64,000 bases of DNA from JBFLVT01 sp036804525 (lineage in GTDB: Bacteria > Bacillota > Desulfotomaculia > Desulfotomaculales > JASEER01), in contig DAIRSE010000008.1 of NCBI GenBank assembly GCA_036804525.1, forward strand, positions 1 through 64,000, written 5' to 3'. The position numbers were made by a program, and so were the translations under genes. Position 1 is the stretch's first letter. The number at the start of each line of letters is the position of its first letter. The notes under the pieces were generated by a model, which had not been told where the DNA came from, ran no database searches, and worked only from the letters and a program-made list of their open reading frames with translations. Below are positions 23,425 to 31,479 of this stretch, in pieces.

Positions 23425-24519
23425 CTAAGACCTTCTGCAATCCTGCAGGTGCGGGATTTCCGCCAGTTCGTGCGGGAAGTACTTCTTCCGGAAGTAGAGC
23501 GCCACGTTGACCAGCGCGATCAGCACCGGTACCTCGACCAGCGGCCCGATGACGGTCGCAAAGGCCTGGGCGGAATGGATACCGAACACTGCCACCGCCA
23601 CGGCGATGGCCAGCTCGAAGTCGTTGCTCGCCGCCGTAAAGGCGATGGTTGTGGTTCTCGGATAATCTGCGCCGATCCACTTGCCGATGAAGAAAGTCGA
23701 CAGCCACATGATCAGGAAGTACAGGGTCAACGGGATGACCACGCGGATCACATCCATCGGCAGGGTGACGATGACCTCGCCCTTCAGGGAGAACATCACC
23801 AAAATCGTGAACAGCAGGGCGACCAGCGTCAGCTTGCTGATGCGCGGGACGAAGCGGGTTTCATACCAGTCGCGTCCCTTGCTGGACACCATCACGGCGC
23901 GGGTCAGGTAGCCGGCGATGAAAGGAATACCCAGGTAAATGAAGACGCTCTTGGCGATCTCCGCCATTGAGACATCCACGACCACGCTGGTCAGGCCGAA
24001 CCAGGCCGGAACAACAGTCAGGAAGATGTAAGCGTACACTGAATAGGTGAGCACCTGAAAGATAGCGTTGAAGGCCACCAGGCCGGCGACGTATTCGCGG
24101 TTGCCGTCGGCAAGGTCGTTCCACACCAAAACCATCGCGATGCAGCGGGCCAGCCCGACCAGGATGACGCCCACCATCAAGTCGGGTTTATCAGGCAGGA
24201 GCACCACGGCCAGGACAAACATCACGATCGGGCCGACCACCCAGTTCTGGAGCAGGGATAGTCCCAGGAGCTTTTTGTCGGCGAACACGGTCGGAAGTTC
24301 TTCGTAGCGGACTTTGGCCAGAACGGGGTACATCATCAGGATCAGGCCGATAGCGATGGGGATGTTGGTCGCGCCAACCTGAAAACGGCCCCAGAACCCG
24401 GCGATTTGCGGATAGATGTAACCTAGGCCAACACCGATCCCCATGGCCAGAAAAATCCACAGTGTTAGGTAACGGTCCAGAAAACTAAGTCTTTTGCTTA
24501 CCGACTGGGCCAACGTCAT
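23425..24519 (-). CDS. acr3: ACR3-type arsenite efflux transporter
   Basis: A 364-residue, ten-span permease. The sequence contains the ACR3 family landmarks: ILMMYPVLAKVRYEELPTVF after the second span, ILVGLARCIAMVLVWNDLA with the essential Cys and adjacent region, and the C-terminal AFTAASNDFELAIAVAVAVF. ACR3 exports As(OH)3 through the cytoplasmic membrane using the proton gradient. The gene is convergent with the permease/thioredoxin/DGC genes. A minus-strand promoter is visible at 24550-24579. No ArsR or ArsC gene is present in the window. Confidence 0.92.
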   Translation of the reverse strand: MTLAQSVSKRLSFLDRYLTLWIFLAMGIGVGLGYIYPQIAGFWGRFQVGATNIPIAIGLILMMYPVLAKVRYEELPTVFADKKLLGLSLLQNWVVGPIVMFVLAVVLLPDKPDLMVGVILVGLARCIAMVLVWNDLADGNREYVAGLVAFNAIFQVLTYSVYAYIFLTVVPAWFGLTSVVVDVSMAEIAKSVFIYLGIPFIAGYLTRAVMVSSKGRDWYETRFVPRISKLTLVALLFTILVMFSLKGEVIVTLPMDVIRVVIPLTLYFLIMWLSTFFIGKWIGADYPRTTTIAFTAASNDFELAIAVAVAVFGIHSAQAFATVIGPLVEVPVLIALVNVALYFRKKYFPHELAEIPHLQDCRRS

Positions 24520-24549
24520 TCCCTCCTTTAGCCACCATATCTTTATAGA

Positions 24550-24579
24550 ACTATATTATGATAACGGCATATTAGTCAA
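24550..24579 (-). promoter_or_regulatory. Predicted sigma-A promoter of acr3
   Basis: On the minus strand TTGACT (24579-24574), an 18-nt spacer and TATAGT (24555-24550) lie 31 bases before the acr3 start. The surrounding AT-rich partial dyad (ATAGAACTATATTATG) could hold a repressor site. Confidence 0.5.
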
Positions 24580-24620
24580 GAACTTAGCATTGTTTATCGA
24601 AGAGGGTAAACAGGTGAGCA

Positions 24621-24728
24621 GAACTTGAGAACGAGGGCGCAGAAAAGGAGCGTATCGACCGTCTGCAGGAACACATCCCGGAGGGTGAGGAACTGCTTAA
24701 GGAAATCCCCAAAATGAGACTGCAATAG
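24621..24728 (+). pseudogene. Second decayed copy of the small coiled-coil gene
   Basis: The frame ELENEGAEKERIDRLQEHIP then EGEELLKEIPKMRLQ and TAG aligns with residues 41-77 of the intact gene at 12770, but no start or N-terminal part remains. Pro substitutions within the helix suggest decay. It ends 18 bases before the promoter of the second leader copy, mirroring the arrangement at 13003-13023. Confidence 0.6.
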
Positions 24729-24746
24729 TTTTGTCTAATTCAGGGG

Positions 24747-24890
24747 TTTACATCCAGGGGGGACAAAGTATATAATTACCACAAAATCGGCAGCCGGAGC
24801 TGCCGGAATCCGTTACCCTGATGCGGAGAACGTGTACCACGGAGGTACGAACCCGGCCAAGAAGCCGGTCCTTCGTGGTTTTTGTTTTTA
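24747..24890 (+). promoter_or_regulatory. Promoter and structured leader with attenuator, copy 2 (upstream of cbiM)
   Basis: TTTACA (24747-24752), 18 nt, TATAAT (24771-24776). The RNA folds GGCAG-CCGGAG-CUGCC, a second stem, then GUACC-ACGGA-GGUAC. ACCACGGAGG (24836-24845) can alternatively pair with TCCTTCGTGGT (24869-24879), followed by TTTTGTTTTT, as a terminator. Element order and many bases match the leader at 13023-13166. Both copies stand before metal-type uptake genes. No cobalamin riboswitch signature was found despite cbiM downstream. Confidence 0.6.
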
Positions 24891-24941
24891 GACCGGGCAT
24901 ACCCGGGCATAAATCAAAATACTTATTTTGGAGGTGTTCTA

Positions 24942-25892
24942 GTGCATATCCCTGACGGCTTCCTGGACAGCAAAACCTGGATCACCTGTGCCGCCCTGTC
25001 GGCCGGGGGCATCGGCCTTGCCCTCAAGCGTACCAAAGAGGAGCTTGATGAACGGCAGATTCCTCTTATCGGCGTGATGGCGGCCTTCGTTTTCGCGGCG
25101 CAGATGATCAACTTTCCCATTCCCGGCGGGACTTCGGGACACCTGGTCGGAGCCGTTCTCTCGGCCGTCCTTTTCGGGCCATGGGTAGCCGTGCTCATAA
25201 TGACCACCATCCTCGGCATCCAGTGTTTCATCTTCGTCGACGGCGGCGTAACCGCCCTGGGCGCCAATGTCCTGAATATGGCCGTCATCGCGCCTCTGGG
25301 CGGGTACGCCGTCTTTCGGTTAATGAAGCCCTTCGGCCTGGCACCCGCCGTCTTTGTCGCTTCGTGGTTTTCGGTGTTTGTTGCCGCCGCAGCCTGCGCC
25401 GTCGAGCTCGCCCTGTCGGGGATCCCGCTACTCGTGGTTCTGCCGGCCATGGCTTTCTGGCACATTATCATCGGCCTGGGCGAAGGCCTGATCACCACGG
25501 CCGTGATCCTCTACCTGATTAAGGCTCACAGCGACATACTCCCGCGCCTGACCGAGGCCGCAAAGCCTGTAGCCCATGCGGCGCTAAAACGCGGCGTGCT
25601 TGTCATGCTGATCGTTTCCTTCGCAGTCGCTGGCCTGCTTTCTCCTTTTGCCTCTCCTTCTCCTGACGGACTCGAGCGCGTCGCCGAGGACAAGGGTTTC
25701 CTGGAACGGGGGATTGCCCTTATCGCTTCACCCTTCGCGGACTATACCTTCCCCGGTTTGGCTGAACATCCGGTGGGTACTGCTGCCGCAGGGATTATCG
25801 GCACAGTCCTGACTTTTCTGGCCGGGTACGCCGTTTTTCGCGTCCAGCGCAAAAGGAGCAACAACGCAAAGCATTCCGCCTCCCTTCATTAA
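24942..25892 (+). CDS. cbiM: Cobalt-type ECF permease CbiM with fused CbiN-like (PDGLE) domain
   Basis: A 316-residue protein starting at GTG 24942 after GGAGGTG, which gives the N-terminus MHIPDGFL; in CbiM/NikM proteins the N-terminal amino group and His2 bind Co2+/Ni2+, so this start is required. Residues 1-215 are the multi-span permease (IPGGTSGHLVGAVLSAVLFG). Residues about 225-305 form a PDGLE domain (FASPSPDGLERVAEDKGFLE, then FADYTFPGL), usually the separate CbiN/NikN subunit. CbiQ/CbiO-type partners are not in the window. Cobalt or nickel uptake is likely; which one cannot be decided. Confidence 0.88.
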   Translation: MHIPDGFLDSKTWITCAALSAGGIGLALKRTKEELDERQIPLIGVMAAFVFAAQMINFPIPGGTSGHLVGAVLSAVLFGPWVAVLIMTTILGIQCFIFVDGGVTALGANVLNMAVIAPLGGYAVFRLMKPFGLAPAVFVASWFSVFVAAAACAVELALSGIPLLVVLPAMAFWHIIIGLGEGLITTAVILYLIKAHSDILPRLTEAAKPVAHAALKRGVLVMLIVSFAVAGLLSPFASPSPDGLERVAEDKGFLERGIALIASPFADYTFPGLAEHPVGTAAAGIIGTVLTFLAGYAVFRVQRKRSNNAKHSASLH

Positions 25893-25913
25893 ATATAGAT
25901 AGTACAGCTCCAT

Positions 25914-25957
25914 AAGACGGAAAGAGGCCGCCCATCCGGGCGGCCTCTTTCCGTCTT
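25914..25957. terminator. Bidirectional terminator between cbiM and vanW-type gene
   Basis: AAGACGGAAAGAGGCCGCCC-atcc-GGGCGGCCTCTTTCCGTCTT is an almost perfect 20-bp inverted repeat with A/T arms, placed between two convergent genes and usable from both strands. Confidence 0.85.
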
Positions 25958-25958
25958 A

Positions 25959-27359
25959 TCACTTGTCGATCGTGTAGCGCGATCTATCGGCTTCGGCCAC
26001 GTAAACAAGAGCCGGCCGGGGGTTGACCTGTTGGAGGGCGATTGGATAACGGTGCACGATACGGTTATTGATGTACTTTACTTCGTAGGTCGTGATAATG
26101 TAGCCATCGCGTCCCGGGTCGGCGACGCGTATTTTTCCTGAGGTAAGGGAAGGGTCAATCCGATAAATTGTTCCGGCCTTAAGCAGTGTTCTTTCGACTT
26201 CGGTTTTGTAAACAATGTTTCCAGCATTCTTCTCGTGACCGAAGATCCCGACGTGGAGCTTGTCGTCCCGCGTCTCGGCTAGAATGACAATCGGCTCGGA
26301 ACGGTTGTTTCGAAAACGAAAATCAATGACGTCCTTGTAGATCGTCGCGTCCCGGCCGGGAGGAACGTAAGGAACCGGGCGGAGGTGCGGGGTGCGCTGG
26401 GTGACCGGCAGGCCGGCGCCCAGGACGGCGTTGTACAGCGTGGACGCCACCTGGCACACTCCTCCCCCGTAGTCGTGCTTCAGGCCGTTGGCGGTCAGCA
26501 GCGTGGCTTTCTGAAACCCCCGCTCCGGGATTCTTGGCCCGAGCCGCTCGTTCAGGGAGAATTCTTCCCCGGGCATTACCACGACATTGTTGAGCAGGTT
26601 GGCTGCCAGAACGACATTGCGGGTCCGGTCCTTGTCAAGGGGATTGAAGGCCGTGATGAAATAGCCTATCCGCGCGTTGATCATCTTCAGCTTGTCCGCC
26701 GTCAATTCCGGGGTTATCGGCTTGAAGGCCAGGACCACGCGGTGCTGCCGGGGCGCCAGGTTCCTGACCAGGTCGATGCTTCCCTCAATATCCAGTTCCC
26801 GGCCGTCCGACTCGGGCAGGATGGTGATCTTGGCCTGGTCAAAGGCGAGCTGGGCGGGCTTCGGCTCAAGATAACAGCTTGCGGAAATCCCCTTTAGGAA
26901 CCGGCGCAGCCTGTCTTCGTCAAAACCGGGTCGGACAGTTATGTCTACGCCGCTCAGCATGAGCCTGAAGAATGACTCCAATTGCTTTAGGTTTTTCAGT
27001 TCCTTGCCGACTTGCTGTGCTTCGGTGATCGCTTCTTCGTAATCATAAGTCCAGCGAAGATCCCCGTACGGTATAGACCAGGTTTGTCCCTCGGGGGTTG
27101 CCAGCAACAGCTTGCTGTCCGGGCTTGGCTGGGGTAAACCGGCCTTTAAGGCCGCCAGGGCCTGTTGGGTATCCAATCCCCCAATGTCGACCCCGGCCGC
27201 CTTTACCCCGCTCAGGATGACTCCTTCGTAGCGCCATCGCAATACCGCCGTCGCGGCCACGACGCTGAGAACGGACTGGGTGACGACAAGCAGGGAAACA
27301 AGGCACAAAAAACGCACCAGGAAAGGCCGGCTCTTGGAGTCAACGTGATTCTCAGGCAC
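25959..27359 (-). CDS. VanW family wall-associated protein
   Basis: A 466-residue exported protein. One N-terminal membrane anchor (about 13-40) is followed by a peptidoglycan-binding-like domain (residues about 85-210), the VanW domain with NERLGPRIPERGFQKATLL, YGGGVCQVASTLYNAVL and the following TPHLRPVPYVPPGRDATIY, and a C-terminal G5-like beta domain. YoaR/VanW proteins sit in the cell envelope; the exact reaction is unknown. It is the last gene of a four-gene minus-strand operon headed by a c-di-GMP riboswitch and overlaps the preceding gene by eight bases. Confidence 0.85.
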   Translation of the reverse strand: MPENHVDSKSRPFLVRFLCLVSLLVVTQSVLSVVAATAVLRWRYEGVILSGVKAAGVDIGGLDTQQALAALKAGLPQPSPDSKLLLATPEGQTWSIPYGDLRWTYDYEEAITEAQQVGKELKNLKQLESFFRLMLSGVDITVRPGFDEDRLRRFLKGISASCYLEPKPAQLAFDQAKITILPESDGRELDIEGSIDLVRNLAPRQHRVVLAFKPITPELTADKLKMINARIGYFITAFNPLDKDRTRNVVLAANLLNNVVVMPGEEFSLNERLGPRIPERGFQKATLLTANGLKHDYGGGVCQVASTLYNAVLGAGLPVTQRTPHLRPVPYVPPGRDATIYKDVIDFRFRNNRSEPIVILAETRDDKLHVGIFGHEKNAGNIVYKTEVERTLLKAGTIYRIDPSLTSGKIRVADPGRDGYIITTYEVKYINNRIVHRYPIALQQVNPRPALVYVAEADRSRYTIDK

Positions 27360-28095
27360 CGGTGTTCAGGGTCAGTTCAATGTATTTATTGTGTTGAGTG
27401 GCCCGATTAATAAGTTCCTTGGTTACGACCTCACCGGCCTCCGCAATGATTGTGCCGTCCTCCGCCACGATCTGCTTTGTGACCGTACGCCCCAAAAGGT
27501 ATTGTTTTTGCTGTTCCTCAAAATACTTTAGGGGATCGGCCGTTTCGGCCGCTTTCGCCTCAGCCGGCTGGTCGTTCTGCGACGCAGGCTCAAGGTGCTC
27601 GAAGCCCGGAACCAGGGCGGCGGGTAGGTCGTTGTTGATAACGACGAACTTCTGGCCGTAAGCCGCGACGTTAATGGTCGGGATAACGCCTGCAGGGGTT
27701 TGCTGGCCGGAAAGAGCTATTTCCAGACCGGTAATTATGCCGCTGTCTTCGTCGACGGCAAACTCCGTGATCACTCCTGCGATTTTCCCTTTACGGGTCA
27801 TGACCGGGGTGCCGATCAACCGGACCTGGTGGTCCAGCGCCTTGAGGGCTTCCGGAGCGGATGAGAGGCTGACCGGGACTTCAGCCTTGGCGATCGTCAA
27901 CACGTCCGGGCCGATGCTTTCAACGTCTTTGAAGGGTACCACCAGGCACTCTCTGAAACCCCCGTCGCGGTCGATGGCGATGAACTCCACGCTTCCTGTC
28001 GCCGGGTTGACCAGTAGTCCCTTAACCCGGCCTATCTCGGCTGCTTCATTGATACTGATGACAGGCAAACCGATAATCTCCTTACTCCTGCGCAT
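27352..28095 (-). CDS. PRC-barrel domain protein
   Basis: A 247-residue protein with two PRC-barrel-like domains (residues about 5-80: IIGLPVISINEAAEIGRVKG; residues about 90-170: LIGTPVMTRKGKIAGVITEF) and a C-terminal helical part ending in a hairpin (VEDGTIIAEAGEVVTKELI). There is no signal peptide. PRC-barrel proteins of Gram-positive bacteria are often linked to RNA processing or membrane-associated assembly; role here unknown. AAAGGAGAA precedes ATG 28095, 26 bases after the preceding gene. Confidence 0.8.
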   Translation of the reverse strand: MRRSKEIIGLPVISINEAAEIGRVKGLLVNPATGSVEFIAIDRDGGFRECLVVPFKDVESIGPDVLTIAKAEVPVSLSSAPEALKALDHQVRLIGTPVMTRKGKIAGVITEFAVDEDSGIITGLEIALSGQQTPAGVIPTINVAAYGQKFVVINNDLPAALVPGFEHLEPASQNDQPAEAKAAETADPLKYFEEQQKQYLLGRTVTKQIVAEDGTIIAEAGEVVTKELINRATQHNKYIELTLNTGA

Positions 28096-28121
28096 TTCGT
28101 TTTTCTCCTTTCACTTTTTGG

Positions 28122-29144
28122 CTAGTGAGACCGGAAACCGGCCGTTGCTTCCAGAAAAGCCAGGCGGCGCAATTCATCCGGGACGGCTCCGTAACTGAGG
28201 TTCGGTGTCCCGCGGACGGCCAGCAGACGATCAAGGCTGCGGCAAAAGGCTTGTTTCTGCCTGAGGACGGGAACAAGCGGGTGCTCGGTGTCCGCGGCGT
28301 TCAGCAGAAAAGCACCGATCAGGGCGTCCGCAAGGCGGTACTGACCAAGGTGCTGGTAAATCGTGCTGAGCTCCCCGACAATGAACCACTGTAACCCCGG
28401 CTCCGGACGCTGATTCAGGGCGCTGTTCAGCAGCGTTACCGCCTCAACGAAATCCAGCCGGTTGGCGGCGGCCAGAGCCTTATCCACCAGAACCCGCGGC
28501 GAGGGGGGCGCGGCGGGTGGCTGTCGGTGGCCTTCGTCGGCTTTTGCCGGCTCGGCGCTCAATGAATCTTTTGTTTCTATCGGGGAAGGGGTTCTGACGG
28601 TGTCAACGGCTGTTGGCGCGTAAGCATCCGCTTCTTCCGCCGGTTCTTCAGCCGCCGGGGTAGGGACTGTGGCGCCGCTGTCACTGTCGGTATTCTCCAA
28701 AACACTGACGGCCGGTCCCAGGGGGATAGGGGGATGGGATGACGGCACACTTATCTGGTCGGAGAAGGTCGGTTCGCTGAGACCAGGGATGTCGGGAGCG
28801 GAGGCTAGAGCTGCGACGGCGGATGAAGATGGAAGTGCGGGATAGGGAAGGCTTTGCTCAGGTCGATGGTCCGGATACCGGAGCCGGTAGGCCAGGACGC
28901 TCAACCCGACAAGCGGCCCCGCTGTAAGGTACAGCACCAGTGTTCCCAACAGGCCGAGCGCAAGGATGAGAAAAGGAAACGCGGCGGCCAGCACCAGTAC
29001 ACCGAGCCCGATAGTCCACGCCGCTGTCCTGTCGAGCACTCTGCCGTTCAGCCGCAGGAACAGAATAAAAAGGATAACCAATGCGAAGTAGTAGACGTAC
29101 AGGTTAACACCCCCCGACCCCCAAAGAGGGTGAACTGACGACAA
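28122..29144 (-). CDS. Membrane protein with Pro/Ser-rich linker and TPR-like C-terminus
   Basis: A 340-residue protein. Three hydrophobic segments occupy residues about 13-90. A long Pro/Ser/Glu-rich linker follows (about 95-220), and the C-terminal 110 residues are helical with a TPR-like pattern (VLVDKALAAANRLDFVEAVT; IVGELSTIYQHLGQYRLADA). Start is uncertain: TTG 29144 is the first in-frame start and the hydrophobic region begins 13 residues later. The layout suggests a membrane-anchored scaffold. It is the second gene of the c-di-GMP riboswitch operon. Confidence 0.7.
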   Translation of the reverse strand: MSSVHPLWGSGGVNLYVYYFALVILFILFLRLNGRVLDRTAAWTIGLGVLVLAAAFPFLILALGLLGTLVLYLTAGPLVGLSVLAYRLRYPDHRPEQSLPYPALPSSSAVAALASAPDIPGLSEPTFSDQISVPSSHPPIPLGPAVSVLENTDSDSGATVPTPAAEEPAEEADAYAPTAVDTVRTPSPIETKDSLSAEPAKADEGHRQPPAAPPSPRVLVDKALAAANRLDFVEAVTLLNSALNQRPEPGLQWFIVGELSTIYQHLGQYRLADALIGAFLLNAADTEHPLVPVLRQKQAFCRSLDRLLAVRGTPNLSYGAVPDELRRLAFLEATAGFRSH

Positions 29145-29174
29145 ACCCGGATATAACCTCTTTAACGAACCGTT

Positions 29175-29411
29175 CTATTTCGGAAAGCCCGGATACCGGG
29201 GCCTGAGATAGCGTATCTCCGCCCGTGATTCTTTTGATGCGGCTGTATAGGCCAGCAACGCCGAAAAGAATGACGTTAAGCCGACAGCCGCGAGGGCCCA
29301 CCCCAGCGCGGGTGTCGGGATCGCCAAAGAAGCAAGGTAGGTTGCTGCAAGACCTGTGCTCGACGCGATGACGCCGTATTTGATTAACCTGCCGAGCATT
29401 CTTCGGCCCAT
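29175..29411 (-). CDS. Small two-span membrane protein, first gene after c-di-GMP riboswitch
   Basis: A 78-residue protein starting at ATG 29411, eight bases after AAGGAG, giving MGRRMLGRLIKYGVIASSTG. Two hydrophobic helices (about 11-30 and 36-57) are followed by a basic C-terminus ending RPRYPGFPK. I recognise no family. An upstream in-frame ATG at 29453 falls inside the riboswitch terminator and is rejected. As the first gene behind a c-di-GMP sensor it is likely connected with surface attachment or envelope change. Confidence 0.7.
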   Translation of the reverse strand: MGRRMLGRLIKYGVIASSTGLAATYLASLAIPTPALGWALAAVGLTSFFSALLAYTAASKESRAEIRYLRPRYPGFPK

Positions 29412-29452
29412 CCTGCCAACTCCTTGTAACGTCCTGCCTTTGAAAGGGCACA

Positions 29453-29486
29453 AGAAAATTACCCACCGCCAATTAACGGTGGGTAA
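29453..29486 (-). terminator. Riboswitch expression-platform terminator
   Basis: On the minus strand TTACCCACCG-ttaatt-GGCGGTGGGTAA followed by TTTTCTTG makes an intrinsic terminator between the c-di-GMP aptamer and the first gene. It can be the switched element of the riboswitch. Confidence 0.75.
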
Positions 29487-29494
29487 GACTGACT

Positions 29495-29590
29495 AAGGCC
29501 CGGTAACTGGCTGACGTAGCGGTATCCCGCTTTAGCCCCTTTAGTTTTGCGTCACCACCTTTCGGTGGCTTTGCCCTGAGACGGGTCTCC
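29495..29590 (-). ncRNA. Cyclic di-GMP-I (GEMM) riboswitch
   Basis: Read on the minus strand the RNA contains the GEMM-I core in order: AGGGCAAAGCCACC, the GAAA tetraloop closing GCCACC/GGUGGU, GACGCAAAACUAAAGGGGCU, a variable stem, then GUCAGCCAGUUACCGGGCC. The GCAAA and GACGCAAA bases around the tetraloop and the tetraloop receptor side match the class consensus. It precedes a terminator and a four-gene operon of membrane, TPR-like, PRC-barrel and VanW proteins, so c-di-GMP is expected to turn this envelope operon on or off. Confidence 0.9.
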
Positions 29591-29819
29591 ATACTGGATA
29601 TAAAACTGAAAAATACCCATTATTTTCCCTATGTTACCACGTCATTCGACTCTATACAATACGAAATCAATACTTTTTACGACAGAACACGCAGACTTTT
29701 GCTCGGTGGGGGAGAATACGGGAAGTTATTGTCGAAGGAGAGGAATCTGCTGCCCCCGACGCCGAATTTAATCCGAAAATCAGGCAACATGCCGCTAAGC
29801 AAACTGGAGGTGCCTTGGC

Positions 29820-30728
29820 GTGGACATCCTGTCGGCCATCGGCAATACACCACTCATCGCTTTACAGAAATTGAGCCCGACTCCCAACATTAAAATCCTT
29901 GGCAAGCTGGAGGGATGCAACCCCGGAGGCTCGGTCAAGGACCGCCCGGCCTACTACATGGTGCAAAAGGCCGAGGAAACCGGGGAACTCCTGCCGGGAA
30001 AGACAATTCTCGAGGCGACCTCGGGGAATACCGGCATCGCCCTGGCTATGATCGGGGCGGCCAAAGGGTACCCCGTGAAGCTGATCATGCCCGGGTGCGT
30101 AAGCATGGAGAGGTCGCGCATTCTGGAGGCTTTTGGGGCCGAGGTTATGCTTACGCCGGCGAAAGAAGGGACGGACGGCGCCATCCGTAAGGCGCACGAG
30201 ATTATCCGTGCGGAGCCGGATAGGTATTATATGCCCAACCAGTTTGTTAACGAGAACAATACTCAAGCCCATTATGAGACAACAGGACCGGAGATCTTCG
30301 CTCAGACCGGCGGGGAGATCGATGTCTTTGTGGCCGGCATGGGCACGACGGGAACGCTGATGGGCGTCGCCAGGTACCTGAAAGAGAGAAAACCGCAGGT
30401 CAAGATCGTGGGTGTGGAACCGGTAAAGGGGCACGCCATCCAGGGTCTTAAGAACATGGAAGAGGCTATCGTACCGGCCATATACAATCCCGCCCTGCTG
30501 GACGAAAAGATCACCGTCGAGGATGACGAGGCCTTTGAAATGGCCAGGCTGCTGGCCACGCGCGAGGGGGTTTTTACCGGGATGTCCAGCGGCGCTGCGG
30601 TGGTCGGGGCTCTGAAAGTGGCGCAGCAGATGGGCGCCGGTACGATTGTCGTCATTCTGCCCGACCGCGGCGACCGCTACCTGAGCACGACACTTTTCCG
30701 TTCCATCTGCGCGAAGTGCTCACCATAG
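29820..30728 (+). CDS. Cysteine synthase (CysM/CysK family)
   Basis: A 302-residue PLP enzyme starting at GTG 29820 after GGAGGTG. Residues MDILSAIGNTPLIALQKLSP open the fold; the PLP lysine is in NPGGSVKDRPA near residue 43, the substrate loop is ATSGNTGIALA, and the phosphate-binding glycine loop is GMGTTGTLMGVARYL. It forms cysteine from O-acetyl- or O-phosphoserine and sulfide in the cytosol. The KDRPAYYM wording is nearer CysM than CysK. It stands alone; nearby remnants of other sulfur amino-acid enzymes are noted separately. Confidence 0.9.
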   Translation: MDILSAIGNTPLIALQKLSPTPNIKILGKLEGCNPGGSVKDRPAYYMVQKAEETGELLPGKTILEATSGNTGIALAMIGAAKGYPVKLIMPGCVSMERSRILEAFGAEVMLTPAKEGTDGAIRKAHEIIRAEPDRYYMPNQFVNENNTQAHYETTGPEIFAQTGGEIDVFVAGMGTTGTLMGVARYLKERKPQVKIVGVEPVKGHAIQGLKNMEEAIVPAIYNPALLDEKITVEDDEAFEMARLLATREGVFTGMSSGAAVVGALKVAQQMGAGTIVVILPDRGDRYLSTTLFRSICAKCSP

Positions 30729-30865
30729 TAATAGTCGTAAGCAGTCTAACCAAATCGGGGGGTAGAAACCTGACCCTCACATCGTCTGAAGGTTCGAGAA
30801 GGTCCACTTCCCCGCTTGTGGATTTCCTCATCGACCTCAGCGGTTAACAAAGAGGTAGAGTTAGC

Positions 30866-31201
30866 ATGGATATGTTGAGCTTATGGCACGTAGTCGTTCT
30901 TATTTTCTTGTCAACTGTTCTACCACTAGTTGTACTAGGTTTACTCTATTACCACAGAATACTTCGGGGAGTATATGCATGGCTTGGCATCCCTATGGTT
31001 GTATTCATTGGCAACAGGATTAGAGATTTCTTTAACTTTGGTCGTGATGTTGAAGAGGTGGCGAACTACCTGGGAGCTGCGACTCTCATAGTGTTTGTCG
31101 TCTTGGATATGAAATATCATTGGCTTAAACCAAGCCCGATAAAGATAAAACCCAGGGAAAGCCGATGGATTGAGCAGATGCGCAGCAATACCAGGGGTTA
31201 G
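30866..31201 (+). CDS. Three-span small membrane protein
   Basis: A 111-residue protein with ATG 30866 after AAGAGGTAG. Hydrophobic segments lie at about 7-28, 35-50 and 68-83, followed by a basic tail. No family is recognised. A strong terminator follows 20 bases after the stop, so it is transcribed alone. Confidence 0.6.
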   Translation: MDMLSLWHVVVLIFLSTVLPLVVLGLLYYHRILRGVYAWLGIPMVVFIGNRIRDFFNFGRDVEEVANYLGAATLIVFVVLDMKYHWLKPSPIKIKPRESRWIEQMRSNTRG

Positions 31202-31216
31202 GTCCTCGGATTTCGG

Positions 31217-31270
31217 GGGGGGGGGGTGGATGTCTTACCGTTTCCCAAAGACACCCACCTTTTTATTTAG
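31217..31270 (+). terminator. Rho-independent terminator with G-tract
   Basis: GGTGG-ATGTCTT-accgtttccc-AAGACA-CCCACC followed by TTTTTATTT ends the small membrane gene. A run of about eleven G residues immediately precedes it. Confidence 0.75.
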
Positions 31271-31479
31271 GGTAGCACAGCCCTATTCGGTGTAGCAGCA
31301 AGGCACCCTCCGTTTTGAGGTTTTTTGTCGAAATACGTTGAATAGTATTCATTACATAATCCTTACAAATCTTGACTTGTCCTGCCATGGAAAAGTAGAG
31401 TAAACGAAAGAGATGGCTGCAACAGCTGTTGAAAAGAGAGATAGCCAGGTTTTTCGACAGTCCAGCGGGAGGCCGCGTG

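Noticed and set aside
24747..24890. Cobalamin riboswitch before cbiM
   Set aside because: The leader is too short and lacks the B12-box and the multi-stem core; it instead matches the leader at 13023.
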